Assembly (NCBI GenBank): GCA_030739735.1
Contig: JASLYQ010000018.1
Location: 1-64,000 of the forward strand
Direction: 5' to 3'
Length of the DNA: 64,000 bases
Source of the DNA: Alphaproteobacteria bacterium
GTDB taxonomy: Bacteria; Pseudomonadota; Alphaproteobacteria; UBA7887
A model generated the notes under the pieces. The model did no database searches. It was not told the DNA's origin and saw only the letters and a program-made list of their open reading frames with translations. Position numbers and translations under genes: made by a program. Positions within the stretch are counted from its first letter, which is position 1, and the number at the start of each line of letters is the position of its first letter. Shown here piece by piece: positions 26,702 through 35,345 of the stretch.

Positions 26702-28189
26702 TTACAACGAATTTAGAAAGGCGAGCACAGCATCCCGCTCACGTTTTGGCATTGCCGCGAAAGCATCTCGCGCCACCTGTCCTTCGCCACCATGCCAAAG
26801 AATGGCCTCCGTCAGATCGCGCGCCCGACCATCGTGCAGAAAAAACGTGTGGCCACTGACCGCTTCGGTGAGACCTATGCCCCACAGCGGTGGTGTGCGC
26901 CATTCCCTCCCGCTCGCCTCACCCTCGGGCCGTCCGTCCGCCAGGCCGTCACCCATATCGTGCAGCAGAAGGTCGCTGTAAGGCCAGATAAGCTGGCCGC
27001 CAAGCGCGGGCACCGCGTAGTCATTGCGAGTGGCAAACTTCGGGGTATGACAACCAGTACAGCCAGCAACATAGAAAAGCCGCTTGCCCGCGAGCACATT
27101 AGTCGCATCGACATCGCGTCGGGCGGGCACTGCGAGATTGCGGGCGTAGAACAAGACGAACTCCATGATCTCGGACGGGGCTTCAAAACCACCATGCTTT
27201 GGAGAGTCGCCGTGCGGGCCTGTACGGCAATCCGTCTGTACCTCCGTGCAGTCGCCCCAGGGGTCCTGCACCAAGGGGTTGGAGATGCCTATATCCCCCG
27301 CAAACGCACTCGCTCCCTGCTCGGCAAGGCTTGGCTGGCCGGCCTTCCAGCCGAAGCGGCCCAGAACGAACTTACCCTGCTCGGCGCTCCACACCCGGTT
27401 GGGCCGACCGCTGATGCCGTCCCCATCGACATCGTCGGGGTCAGTGTGGGCAAGGATGTCAACTTCCGCGATGGCTTCAAGGAGCCCTAGGCCAATCATC
27501 GGCGGCGCCACACGCGGGCTCAGCATGACGTCAGGATGCATCGGACCATAGGCAAGATCTGCCACGCTGTAGGTGGGCTTGCGCAGGACAATAGCTTTCC
27601 CGCCGTCCAGCACGACGCGGACGTCCTGATAGGAAATAACCATTCGCCCCTCCGCCCGGTACCCGGGTAGGGCTAGATCCTGCAACTGCCCGCCATAGGT
27701 GGGCTCCGGGACCACGGTCAGCTTTTCATTACCCGAAGTCTGCTGTGGTATTGAAAGACGCAGAAACATCGAAACCGCGGTGTCGTCGGGACCGGCAGGC
27801 GGGTGGCCGCGACCGTCCTTCAGGTGACAACGCTGACAAGCTCTGGCGTTATAGAGCGGCCCTAAACCGTCAGCCGTTTTGACTGACGCCGGGGCCGTGA
27901 CCCAGACACGGCGAAACACGCCGTCGCCAACAAAAAAGTTCGCTTGCTCTTCGAAAGGCAAGTTGGCGGAGTGCTGCGAAAAAGCATCATGGCCAAAGCG
28001 CCTGCGATTGGTCGCCGAGCCGCCCGATAACGTCTCCCATTTCTCGGCTTGCGAGAAGTGGTTGGTCGGAGCCAGTATCGCCGCCCTTTGATCTGCAGTG
28101 GCGCCAGCGAGCACGCTCACCGGCAGCACAAATATCAGCAAGACAAAAGCAAGCCAGCGCAGCGTTCCAATCCCTTTCTCAAGACACAA
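26702..28189 (-). CDS. Di-haem c-type cytochrome, DUF1111 (thiol oxidoreductase-like)
   Basis: A periplasmic cytochrome of about 495 residues with a signal peptide (LRWLAFVLLIFVLPVSVLAGA) and two CxxCH haem-binding motifs: CQRCHLKDGRG near residue 125 and CTGCHTPKF near 370. It belongs to the di-haem DUF1111 family, regularly found beside imelysin genes and iron-regulated. The start is uncertain: the frame is open to an ATG at 28273, but this would overlap imelysin; I prefer the TTG at 28189, 25 bases after the imelysin stop. It is the third gene of the OprB-imelysin-DUF1111 operon and probably transfers electrons during metal handling. Confidence 0.85.
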   Translation of the reverse strand: MCLEKGIGTLRWLAFVLLIFVLPVSVLAGATADQRAAILAPTNHFSQAEKWETLSGGSATNRRRFGHDAFSQHSANLPFEEQANFFVGDGVFRRVWVTAPASVKTADGLGPLYNARACQRCHLKDGRGHPPAGPDDTAVSMFLRLSIPQQTSGNEKLTVVPEPTYGGQLQDLALPGYRAEGRMVISYQDVRVVLDGGKAIVLRKPTYSVADLAYGPMHPDVMLSPRVAPPMIGLGLLEAIAEVDILAHTDPDDVDGDGISGRPNRVWSAEQGKFVLGRFGWKAGQPSLAEQGASAFAGDIGISNPLVQDPWGDCTEVQTDCRTGPHGDSPKHGGFEAPSEIMEFVLFYARNLAVPARRDVDATNVLAGKRLFYVAGCTGCHTPKFATRNDYAVPALGGQLIWPYSDLLLHDMGDGLADGRPEGEASGREWRTPPLWGIGLTEAVSGHTFFLHDGRARDLTEAILWHGGEGQVARDAFAAMPKRERDAVLAFLNSL

Positions 28190-28214
28190 GGCCCGTATAT
28201 TACTGGAAAACCTC

Positions 28215-29474
28215 TTATTGGAAAACCGCCTCCGGGTTTTCCAGGCTATCCGAGCCCTCGAATGCCACGTCACCTAATGCTAGTACGGCCACGACTTTCT
28301 TAATCGTCGTGGTCTGATCGAGAAGCGCGTCGACGGCAGCTTGGACCACGGCATTACCCGCCGTATTCCCATCTGCGATAAGCTGATCGTAGGCCACACC
28401 ATTCTCCGCCGACTGCCGCATAGCCTCCATAGCAGCAATGGTGGCGTCCAGTTTACCGCGCATCTCGACATCGACCTCGGGTGCAGTCGCTTTGACAAGA
28501 TCGCTTAGGGCCGGCCCCTCAACAACCCGTCCGTCGATGCGCTGGTAGCGACCAAGATATACATTTTGGATGCCAACCTCATCAAAATAATGGGAATTGT
28601 GGGTGTTGTCCGAGAAGCAGTCATGTTCTTCCTCGGGATCGTGGAGCAAAAGACCCAGCTTTATACGCTCTCCGGCTAACTCGCCGAAAGACAGACTGCC
28701 CATGCCCGTGATGATTGTTGCCAGGCCATCTTGCATGGTGCTAGCGCTCAACCCGACCCGTGCTTTACCGCCCGTACCCCACGCGACAACCATTTCTCGC
28801 AGATCCGCAACGAGCAGGTCGGTCGCAGTGGTCAGATAGGCCGCTCGACGCAGGCAGTTTCCGCCAGTGCAACCGGTAAGTGAATAGTCGGTCCAGGGTC
28901 GCTCACCGGCGCCTGGGCCGGTGCCGTTCAGGTCCTGTCCCCAAATCAGAAACTCGATAGCGTGATAGCCGCTGGCGACGTTGGCTTCAACCGCATCGAC
29001 CTCGTGCAAGGCGTGGATAAGGTCTTGATCGATCGTCGTAGCATCGACGGTATGACCCCCAAACACCAGGTCGGGGTTGGCAATAACATTGGCGGTGTAA
29101 AAGGCGTTTTCCTCATTGTTCGCGCCATACCCCCTGTGAACGTAGTCGATCAAACCTTCGTCTAATGGCCAGGCGTTTACCTTGCCTTCCCATTCATCGA
29201 CGAGAACATTCCCGAAGCGGTAGACTTCGGTTTGTTGGTAGGGGACACGTGCCGAAATCCAGGCCGTCTTCGTCGCCTTTAAACTCGCCTCGCTCGGCTC
29301 CGTCAAAAAGGCGCGGACGGCCGACTGTAGTTCCAGCGCGGTTGTATGGGAATCCTCGTATTTCGCCAATGCGATATCTGCGTAGGTTTCCAGGATATCG
29401 CTAACCTCCATCGACGCCACTGCCTGAACGGGTAACGCAAATGCAATGGCGGCGGCTACAACAGCGTATTTCAT
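28215..29474 (-). CDS. Imelysin-family periplasmic iron-associated protein
   Basis: A 419-residue imelysin (peptidase M75 family) protein with an N-terminal signal peptide (VVAAAIAFALPVQAVA). The GxHxxE motif typical of the family is present in GYHAIEFLIWGQDLNGTG around residue 165-180. Members such as IrpA, EfeO/EfeM relatives and ICMP bind iron at or outside the membrane; peptidase activity is doubted. A paralogous helical repeat is expected for the family. It is located between oprB-like and DUF1111 genes with the same orientation, an association widely known for iron-responsive loci. Confidence 0.9.
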   Translation of the reverse strand: MKYAVVAAAIAFALPVQAVASMEVSDILETYADIALAKYEDSHTTALELQSAVRAFLTEPSEASLKATKTAWISARVPYQQTEVYRFGNVLVDEWEGKVNAWPLDEGLIDYVHRGYGANNEENAFYTANVIANPDLVFGGHTVDATTIDQDLIHALHEVDAVEANVASGYHAIEFLIWGQDLNGTGPGAGERPWTDYSLTGCTGGNCLRRAAYLTTATDLLVADLREMVVAWGTGGKARVGLSASTMQDGLATIITGMGSLSFGELAGERIKLGLLLHDPEEEHDCFSDNTHNSHYFDEVGIQNVYLGRYQRIDGRVVEGPALSDLVKATAPEVDVEMRGKLDATIAAMEAMRQSAENGVAYDQLIADGNTAGNAVVQAAVDALLDQTTTIKKVVAVLALGDVAFEGSDSLENPEAVFQ

Positions 29475-29554
29475 CTCTTAAATCTCTCCATTCTTCTTGG
29501 CAAAGAACGTAACTTCCATGGTTGCGGACAGATCAGTCCTGACGGCTCATAGAA

Positions 29555-30844
29555 CTATTGGAAGGGTGTAATCTCGAAACGCAATCCCACAACCAATGCA
29601 TTGTCGAGAGCACCGTTAGCGCCCGCACCGGGATTGACTACGTATTGAACGTCCGGCTGCAAAGCTAGCCACGGCGTGATTTGGGCGCGATACGTCAACT
29701 CAAAATCGATTTCCTCATCTTCCGTGACAGCATTGGCAGTCTTGAACGGGTCACCGTTGATTCCCACGCCGACACCGAAGCCCGCTTGGTCCTCGTCGCG
29801 CCCATCGAATAGTCCTGTGTAGACTAAGCCCGCACCTACATAGTGTTTGAACTGGTTGATATCTTCATTCGCAAAGCCGTAACGGGCGAATAGGCGGAGA
29901 CCCTCATCCGTATCGCTGGTTTCGCGATAAGCGAGCGTTTCGCCAAGAAGATAAAACCCTGTATTGTCACTGCGCCTGACTGCGGCTCCGTCAGCGTTCG
30001 TGTCGACTTGGTCGTCGAATCCGTCGGTGTAATGGAAGACTCCCACACCCAACTTCAGGCCATCATCACCCTCATAGTCGATTTCGTTGGTAATGAGTGC
30101 GCCATCGCCATTGTCGAAACTGATGTGGGTTTTGTGCGTGTTGGCTTGATCGCCGGGCACGCCATCCAGAACAACACTCAGCCACGAGACCTCGTCGGTG
30201 AGGTTGACCCGCAGACGACCGCCGAACGCCGTATTGGGAAAGAGCGATGGGCCACCCTGGCCAGTTTGCGAAAAGGCCAAACCGATACCGTGCGCACCGT
30301 TGATGAACAGGCTGGCGGTCTCCAGCGCGTCAAACTCGGAATTAAGGTCATAGAGCCCCACCTTTAGCGAAATAAGATCCTGCCAAAAAGCTTGCTCATA
30401 CCAACCCTCATACAGACGCAGCGCTGTTTCCGCTTCAATGTTGCTAACGGTCTGAGCATCACCAACGAGGTCTCCTGTGAGGGCGGCGCCATTGTTGCCC
30501 ACCACGTGTAGAAGAAGTGTACCGCCCTCGATGCCGAGGGTTTCATTCGCGTCGACCTCAACGTTTATACCGAGATTGTCGATGTATTCCTCGCCGCGCG
30601 CCAACCCTCCACGCGTATTTGCCCACAACTCTCCCGTGTAGGCGGCATCAAACGTTAAACCCGCACAGTCGGCGGAGTCTGCGAAACATCCAGCCAGCGC
30701 GTGCGGCATGGAGAATGCTGCGAGGACCAGACCAGTCACGGCAATCCGTAATCCGGAAACGTTCGTGAGTCGCAAAAAGACGGTAGAAGGTTTAGTCGGG
30801 ATTTTGCGCGAGCAAAACGATGCGTGGGATGGTTTCTGGGGCAT
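29555..30844 (-). CDS. OprB-type outer-membrane porin
   Basis: A 429-residue beta-barrel protein of the carbohydrate-selective OprB family. A long N-terminal signal region (hydrophobic core LRIAVTGLVLAAFSMPHALA) is followed by CAGLTFDAAYTGELWANTRGG and alternating beta-strand sequence to a terminal phenylalanine-containing end (GLRFEITPFQ), as expected for assembly by the Bam machinery. It is first in the operon with imelysin and the di-haem cytochrome, so it may admit a metal chelate rather than sugar; this is inference. The start at 30844 has GGAG about 11 bases upstream; an internal start is possible. Confidence 0.85.
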   Translation of the reverse strand: MPQKPSHASFCSRKIPTKPSTVFLRLTNVSGLRIAVTGLVLAAFSMPHALAGCFADSADCAGLTFDAAYTGELWANTRGGLARGEEYIDNLGINVEVDANETLGIEGGTLLLHVVGNNGAALTGDLVGDAQTVSNIEAETALRLYEGWYEQAFWQDLISLKVGLYDLNSEFDALETASLFINGAHGIGLAFSQTGQGGPSLFPNTAFGGRLRVNLTDEVSWLSVVLDGVPGDQANTHKTHISFDNGDGALITNEIDYEGDDGLKLGVGVFHYTDGFDDQVDTNADGAAVRRSDNTGFYLLGETLAYRETSDTDEGLRLFARYGFANEDINQFKHYVGAGLVYTGLFDGRDEDQAGFGVGVGINGDPFKTANAVTEDEEIDFELTYRAQITPWLALQPDVQYVVNPGAGANGALDNALVVGLRFEITPFQ

Positions 30845-30892
30845 CTTTTACGGATCTCCATTCCATTAGACAGATTGTTACTGTCAAACAAA

Positions 30893-30921
30893 CATATAGC
30901 GCTAATGCGTCTTATTCGCAA
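30893..30921 (-). promoter_or_regulatory. Predicted promoter of the OprB-imelysin-DUF1111 operon
   Basis: On the minus strand a TTGCGA box (30921-30916) and a TATATG box (30898-30893) are spaced by exactly 17 bases, about 50 bases before the oprB-like start. The -35 overlaps a long palindrome, which suggests repression. Confidence 0.4.
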
Positions 30922-30947
30922 TGAGAATGTGTTGCATTCCTATTGCG
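30917..30947. promoter_or_regulatory. Palindromic operator candidate, Fur-like
   Basis: An imperfect inverted repeat with half-sites GCAATGAGAATG and GCATTCCTATTGC around a 4-base centre. Eleven of about thirteen positions pair, and the left arm contains AATGAGAAT, a familiar Fur-box hexamer combination. It covers the predicted -35 of an operon whose gene families are known to be iron-regulated. The regulator identity (Fur, Irr or other) is inference. Confidence 0.45.
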
Positions 30948-31002
30948 TAATGTCAATAACCAGAATGTTAGGCTTGGCCGTTTAAAAGGGGGTCGGGATG
31001 CT

Positions 31003-31140
31003 ATGGAAGGCTCATCGCAGCCATCAAGAAGCCAGATGAGACAGGGATCCATGAGCACGAAAGACGCCGCCGAGAAGACCGTCCGCAATGTCCGGCGCAA
31101 GGCGCTGACGATAGCGGCAGACGATAGCGGTGCACCCTGA
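31003..31140 (+). pseudogene. Truncated transposase N-terminus (IS3-type orfA remnant)
   Basis: A short frame starting MEGSSQPSRSQMRQGS and continuing STKDAAEKTVRNVRRK resembles, from memory, the beginning of IS3-family orfA transposases that usually go on with a QYSAEEK-type stretch. Here the similarity ends after about 35 codons (near 31105) and the frame runs into unrelated sequence and a TGA at 31138. No terminal inverted repeats or other transposase part were seen. It is probably the scar of an old insertion between the imelysin operon and the MFS gene. Confidence 0.5.
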
Positions 31141-31155
31141 GATATAGTGCGGACC

Positions 31156-32400
31156 ATGATCGGAATGAGCGGGTTTGCCGCAATCGCCGCCACATTGAGC
31201 GAATCAAACTACCGCCGCTACGTGCTCGGCAACGCCGTCTCGCTGACCGGGACCTGGGTGCAGCGGCTCGCCATAGGCTGGTTGACCTGGGAGTTGACGG
31301 GCTCGGGCGCCTGGCTTGGCATCATCGCCTTCGCGGATCTTGCGCCGGCAATGCTGGTTGGCCCGCTCGGCGGCGCGCTCGCAGACCGCGGCAACCGACT
31401 TGGCCTGCTACGCCTCGGCCAATCGCTGCTGATGTTGCAGGCGCTTATGCTCTGCGGCTTGACCGCAACCGGCATTATCGATCGCTGGTCGCTGCTGGTC
31501 GTGGTCCTGCTCGGCGGGGCGGTGATCGGTATCAACCAGCCGGCCAGGCTGGCCCTGGTATCCAGCCTGGTCTCGCGGCAGAACTTATCGACGGCTATCG
31601 CCATCAACTCGGTTGTTTTCAACTTGGCACGCTTTCTCGGGCCTGCCATCGCCGGAGCGCTGATCGTGGCCGGCGGAACGGCGGTCGCCTTCGCTGCCAA
31701 TGCGGTAAGCTTCCTCGCCTTTCTCGTGGCTCTACACGGCTTGCGGGCAGTCCTTCCTGAATCGCCACCCCGGCGCAGCAGTGGCGGCCTGCTCGGGAAC
31801 GTCGCCGACGGCTTCCGCTATGCCGCCGGGCATCGCGGCATCGCCATGCTGCTCATCATGATGGCAATCCTATCGATAGCCGTTCGCCCCTTCATCGAGC
31901 TGATGCCAGGCTTCGCCGCCGCCGTCCTGGAGGGTGGGGCCGGGACCCTAGCCCTGCTCAGCTCGACGATAGGGATCGGCGCCGTCGCGGGCGGGATTTG
32001 GCTTGCCCAGCGGGGCGGCTCGGAAGGTCTTACGCGGATCGTACTCGTTGGCACCACCATGGCCGGCGTCACCGTGCTTGGCTTTGCCCTCAGTCGCAGC
32101 CTATGGACCGCACTGCCTTGCGTGGCACTGACCGGCTTCTTCTTGGTCACCTGTGGCGTCGGTGTGCAGACGCTGCTGCAAACCGCCGTGGACGGCAGTA
32201 TGCGTGGGCGCGTGCTCAGCCTCTACGGTCTACTTTTCCGTGGCGGTCCGGCGCTCGGTGCGTTGGCCATGGGCGCAGCGTCCGAGATAGCCGGCCTGGC
32301 AGCGCCGCTAGTCGCCGGCTGCCTCGCCTCCACCGCCATCACGCTTCTGGCCTGGCGGCGCCTGGCCCACGCTTCGCTCACCCTGGAGGGAAGCGGATAG
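31156..32400 (+). CDS. MFS transporter (MFS_3/EntS-like)
   Basis: A permease of about 414 residues with twelve predicted membrane segments. The N-terminal YRRYVLGNAVSLTGTWVQRL and the loop LGGALADRGNRLGLLRLGQ are typical of the MFS_3 branch that includes enterobactin exporter EntS and related efflux proteins. The ATG at 31156 is preferred to a GTG at 31147. Its last 93 bases overlap the 3' end of the convergent TRAP permease gene. Substrate unknown; an exporter of a small metabolite is the usual role. Confidence 0.85.
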   Translation: MIGMSGFAAIAATLSESNYRRYVLGNAVSLTGTWVQRLAIGWLTWELTGSGAWLGIIAFADLAPAMLVGPLGGALADRGNRLGLLRLGQSLLMLQALMLCGLTATGIIDRWSLLVVVLLGGAVIGINQPARLALVSSLVSRQNLSTAIAINSVVFNLARFLGPAIAGALIVAGGTAVAFAANAVSFLAFLVALHGLRAVLPESPPRRSSGGLLGNVADGFRYAAGHRGIAMLLIMMAILSIAVRPFIELMPGFAAAVLEGGAGTLALLSSTIGIGAVAGGIWLAQRGGSEGLTRIVLVGTTMAGVTVLGFALSRSLWTALPCVALTGFFLVTCGVGVQTLLQTAVDGSMRGRVLSLYGLLFRGGPALGALAMGAASEIAGLAAPLVAGCLASTAITLLAWRRLAHASLTLEGSG

Positions 32401-34278
32401 ATCCGACCTTGCGCGCACGGCCTGCGCCAGCACCACCAAGGCCAGCAGCCCGGCACCTACCAGATCGCTGCGCCACCCGCCGGCAAGCAGTGCAACCGCT
32501 GCCGCGCCCGCCAGCAAACGCTCAGGGATTCCCATCGGTCGCAGGAGATAGCCCTGGACACAGGCTGCGAGCGCCACGATGCCGACCAGCGCAGTTACTA
32601 AGGCCTGGATGACATCGAGGCCGTCGCCAATCAACAACAGCGAAGGGCTGTAAGCTATGACGAAGGGCACAAGATAAACCGCCGCGCCAAGCTTCATCGC
32701 CGCAAAGCCAGTCGACTGTAGCGGCGTCTGTGCAATAGTCGCCGCCGCATACGCGGCGATGGCGACGGGCGGCGTAATAGCCGAGATGATGGCGTAATAG
32801 AAGATGAAGAAATGCGCCGCTAGCGGCATCACGCCAAGCTTGATCAGCGCCGGCGCCCCGAAGATAGCCACCACCATATAAGCCGCCGCCGTCGGCAGCC
32901 CCATTCCAAGAATGATGCAGCAAAGCATCACCAGCACCATGGTGAGGAAGAGATTCTCCCCGGTGATACTGAGCAGAATAGAAGTGAAGCGCAGGCCGAG
33001 ATTCGATTGCTCGATGACGCCCACGACCAAGGCCGCGACGAACAACGCGGCAGCTATCGGTGCGATGCGCCGCGCGCCTGCCTCCAAACCATCGAACAGC
33101 GTCTTGGCATCGACGCGCGTATGCGCGCGAAGCCAAGACAGCACGACCGTCGCCACCACGCCGACATAAGCCGCAAAGAACGGCGTATAACGATTAGCCA
33201 GCAAAACCACGACGACAACCAGTACCAGCAGCATGTGGATATCGAGCCGGATCGCCCGCCGCGCGGTTGCCACCATATCGGGAGCCATGGCCGGCAAATC
33301 GCTCCGCTTTGCTTCCAGGGTGACCATGAAATAGACGGCGAAGAGGTAAAGGAAGGCCGGCAGCGCCGCCCCCAGCGCAACATCCGTATATTCGGTGTTG
33401 GTGAAGTCAGCGATGAGAAAGGCCGCCGAGCCCATGATCGGCGGCACCAATTGCCCGCTAGCCGATGCCACCGCCTCCACGGCGGCCGCGAACTTGCGCC
33501 GGAAGCCGGTACGGATCATCAACGGAATGGTGAACGTGCCCGTCGCATAGACATTCGCCGTAGCGGCGCCGGAGATGGAACCAAACAGAGCACTTGCCAG
33601 CACCGCGGCCTTGGCCGGCCCGCCCTTGACCTTGCCCATGACAGTAATCGCGATGTTCATGAACAGCTCACCGCCGCGGGCCTTCTCCAGCACAGCGCCA
33701 AGTAGCACGAACATGAGGACATAGGTGCCGGAGATATTGGTGATGGTCCCGTAGAGTCCGTCGGTGGTCATGAACAGGTGATCGACCAGCAGCATCGGCG
33801 CCACCGCACCAGTGTCAAACGGAGCGGGAAAATAGGGGCCGTACAGAGCGTGAAGCACAAATACTGCCAGCAGCACAACAAGTGTCCAGCCAACGGTACG
33901 CCTACATGCCTCTACGACGAGAATGATAGCGAGCAAGGCTGCAGCCCAATCCCAGATCTCGAGCGGCATGACATAGGGGTAGCGCTCTTCCGCGATATAG
34001 CTGAAATTCGCGTAGATATAAGCCATTGGCAGCCAGGCCAGAGCGAACAGTAGCCAGTCCCACCACGGAATTTTTACGCTCCGGTCATCCCTACACCAAC
34101 CGTATGCCACAAAGGTGAGCGCGCAATACATCGCCACGTGCATAGGGCGAAACATGCGCGCCTCTGGCAAGCCGAACTGCGCGCCGTAGAGATGATAGGC
34201 AACGATGGCGACACTGCCCCAGCGCAGCAGCAGTCCGCCGAAGCCGGAGAGTCGGCGCTGGCCGGCGATCTCGATCAT
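32308..34278 (-). CDS. TRAP transporter fused permease (DctQM type)
   Basis: A 656-residue polytopic protein that joins the small and large TRAP permease subunits, as usual for TAXI-type systems. About sixteen hydrophobic segments are seen; LGMGLPTAAAYMVVAIFGAPALIK (a conserved gate-region segment) lies near residue 460 and FIFYYAIISAITPPVAIAAY near 490 (positions approximate). It starts 3 bases after the TAXI receptor stop. The final 30 residues are hydrophilic and glycine-rich and lie in the overlap with the convergent MFS gene, so they may have arisen by loss of an earlier stop. Confidence 0.9.
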   Translation of the reverse strand: MIEIAGQRRLSGFGGLLLRWGSVAIVAYHLYGAQFGLPEARMFRPMHVAMYCALTFVAYGWCRDDRSVKIPWWDWLLFALAWLPMAYIYANFSYIAEERYPYVMPLEIWDWAAALLAIILVVEACRRTVGWTLVVLLAVFVLHALYGPYFPAPFDTGAVAPMLLVDHLFMTTDGLYGTITNISGTYVLMFVLLGAVLEKARGGELFMNIAITVMGKVKGGPAKAAVLASALFGSISGAATANVYATGTFTIPLMIRTGFRRKFAAAVEAVASASGQLVPPIMGSAAFLIADFTNTEYTDVALGAALPAFLYLFAVYFMVTLEAKRSDLPAMAPDMVATARRAIRLDIHMLLVLVVVVVLLANRYTPFFAAYVGVVATVVLSWLRAHTRVDAKTLFDGLEAGARRIAPIAAALFVAALVVGVIEQSNLGLRFTSILLSITGENLFLTMVLVMLCCIILGMGLPTAAAYMVVAIFGAPALIKLGVMPLAAHFFIFYYAIISAITPPVAIAAYAAATIAQTPLQSTGFAAMKLGAAVYLVPFVIAYSPSLLLIGDGLDVIQALVTALVGIVALAACVQGYLLRPMGIPERLLAGAAAVALLAGGWRSDLVGAGLLALVVLAQAVRARSDLSASLQGERSVGQAPPGQKRDGGGGEAAGD

Positions 34279-34281
34279 GCG

Positions 34282-35277
34282 CTAGTTCAGCAATCCCATC
34301 TCGCGGTAATAGCGCTCTGCGCCGGGATGCAGAGAGATTGGAAAGTCGCGCGGGCCAACCGCAGGATCAAGCGCTTCGAAGAGGCTGTGCGCAGCCACCA
34401 GATCGTCCCTGTTCTCAAAGGTCAGGCGCGTCATGGCATAAACTAGGTCGTCTGGTGCATCCTTATGCGTGAAGAAGACAAAATGCTGCGCGGTCGAGGG
34501 CACGTCCTCAGTCTGGCCAGCGTAGGTCCCAGCCGGAATCATTGCACGGCGATAGCCATATTTTTTAACCATCTGCTCGCGAATATCCTCGTCCATAGGC
34601 AGAAACAGGACGTCGCGGGCATGAGCGATATCGGTGAAGACTGGATTGCCGATGATGTCGTCGTTGAGAAAAGCCTCAATGTGGCCGTCTTTCATGCGGC
34701 CCAGAGCCTCGCGATACGAGGAATGTGTGATCGAGCCGCCCCAGTCGCGAATATTGTCATAGTCTGCGCCATAGAGCTCGAGCAAACGGCTGGCCGCCAG
34801 CTCGCCGCCAGTGCCACGCGGGCCGGTGTCGATGGTCAGCGGATATTCCTTCGTGGCGATGTCGGCGAGTGATGTTATGCGCGAGCTCTCGAGCACGATC
34901 GGGTGCACGACACCGGCCACATTAAGATTAAGGATACCGCGAAAATCGGCCATTACCTTGCGGTAGGGTGGCTCGCCCCGGCTTGCCGCATGCAGCAGCG
35001 AGTTATAGCCGAGCGCCGACGTAGCCAGACCCTGCTCGACCGCCATCGGATTAGCGACTGCGCCGCCCGGGGTGACCGTATAGCGCAGTCCCTCGATATT
35101 GCGCTGGAAAAGGTCGTACATGGCTGTGGTGATAACGAACCAGGAACCACCGATGGAGCCCGCAGCCACCACCTGCTCGCCCGCATCGGTCGAATAGGGC
35201 TTGTCCTGTGCCTCTGCCGCCGGCATGGGCAGCAGTACCAATAGCGCCGCAAGCCGTCGCACCCACCGTATTGTCAT
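34282..35277 (-). CDS. TAXI-family TRAP solute receptor
   Basis: A 331-residue periplasmic receptor of the TAXI (TRAP-associated extracytoplasmic immunogenic) family. It has a signal peptide (LAALLVLLPMPAAEA), the family start VVAAGSIGGSWFVITTAMYD, and DTGPRGTGGELAASRLLELYG near residue 150. The ATG at 35277 is preferred over 35298 since it follows a purine-rich AGGGGGG. With the fused permease it forms a full transporter. Some TAXI systems take up glutamate or 2-oxoacids, but the ligand here is unknown. It is preceded by a NosR-like gene in the same direction, 68 bases away. Confidence 0.9.
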   Translation of the reverse strand: MTIRWVRRLAALLVLLPMPAAEAQDKPYSTDAGEQVVAAGSIGGSWFVITTAMYDLFQRNIEGLRYTVTPGGAVANPMAVEQGLATSALGYNSLLHAASRGEPPYRKVMADFRGILNLNVAGVVHPIVLESSRITSLADIATKEYPLTIDTGPRGTGGELAASRLLELYGADYDNIRDWGGSITHSSYREALGRMKDGHIEAFLNDDIIGNPVFTDIAHARDVLFLPMDEDIREQMVKKYGYRRAMIPAGTYAGQTEDVPSTAQHFVFFTHKDAPDDLVYAMTRLTFENRDDLVAAHSLFEALDPAVGPRDFPISLHPGAERYYREMGLLN

Positions 35278-35345
35278 GGCGCCCCCCCTGCTGTGCAATT
35301 GTCGAGCCTATGCTCACCCGCCAATCCAGGCAACGGCGATGCGCC

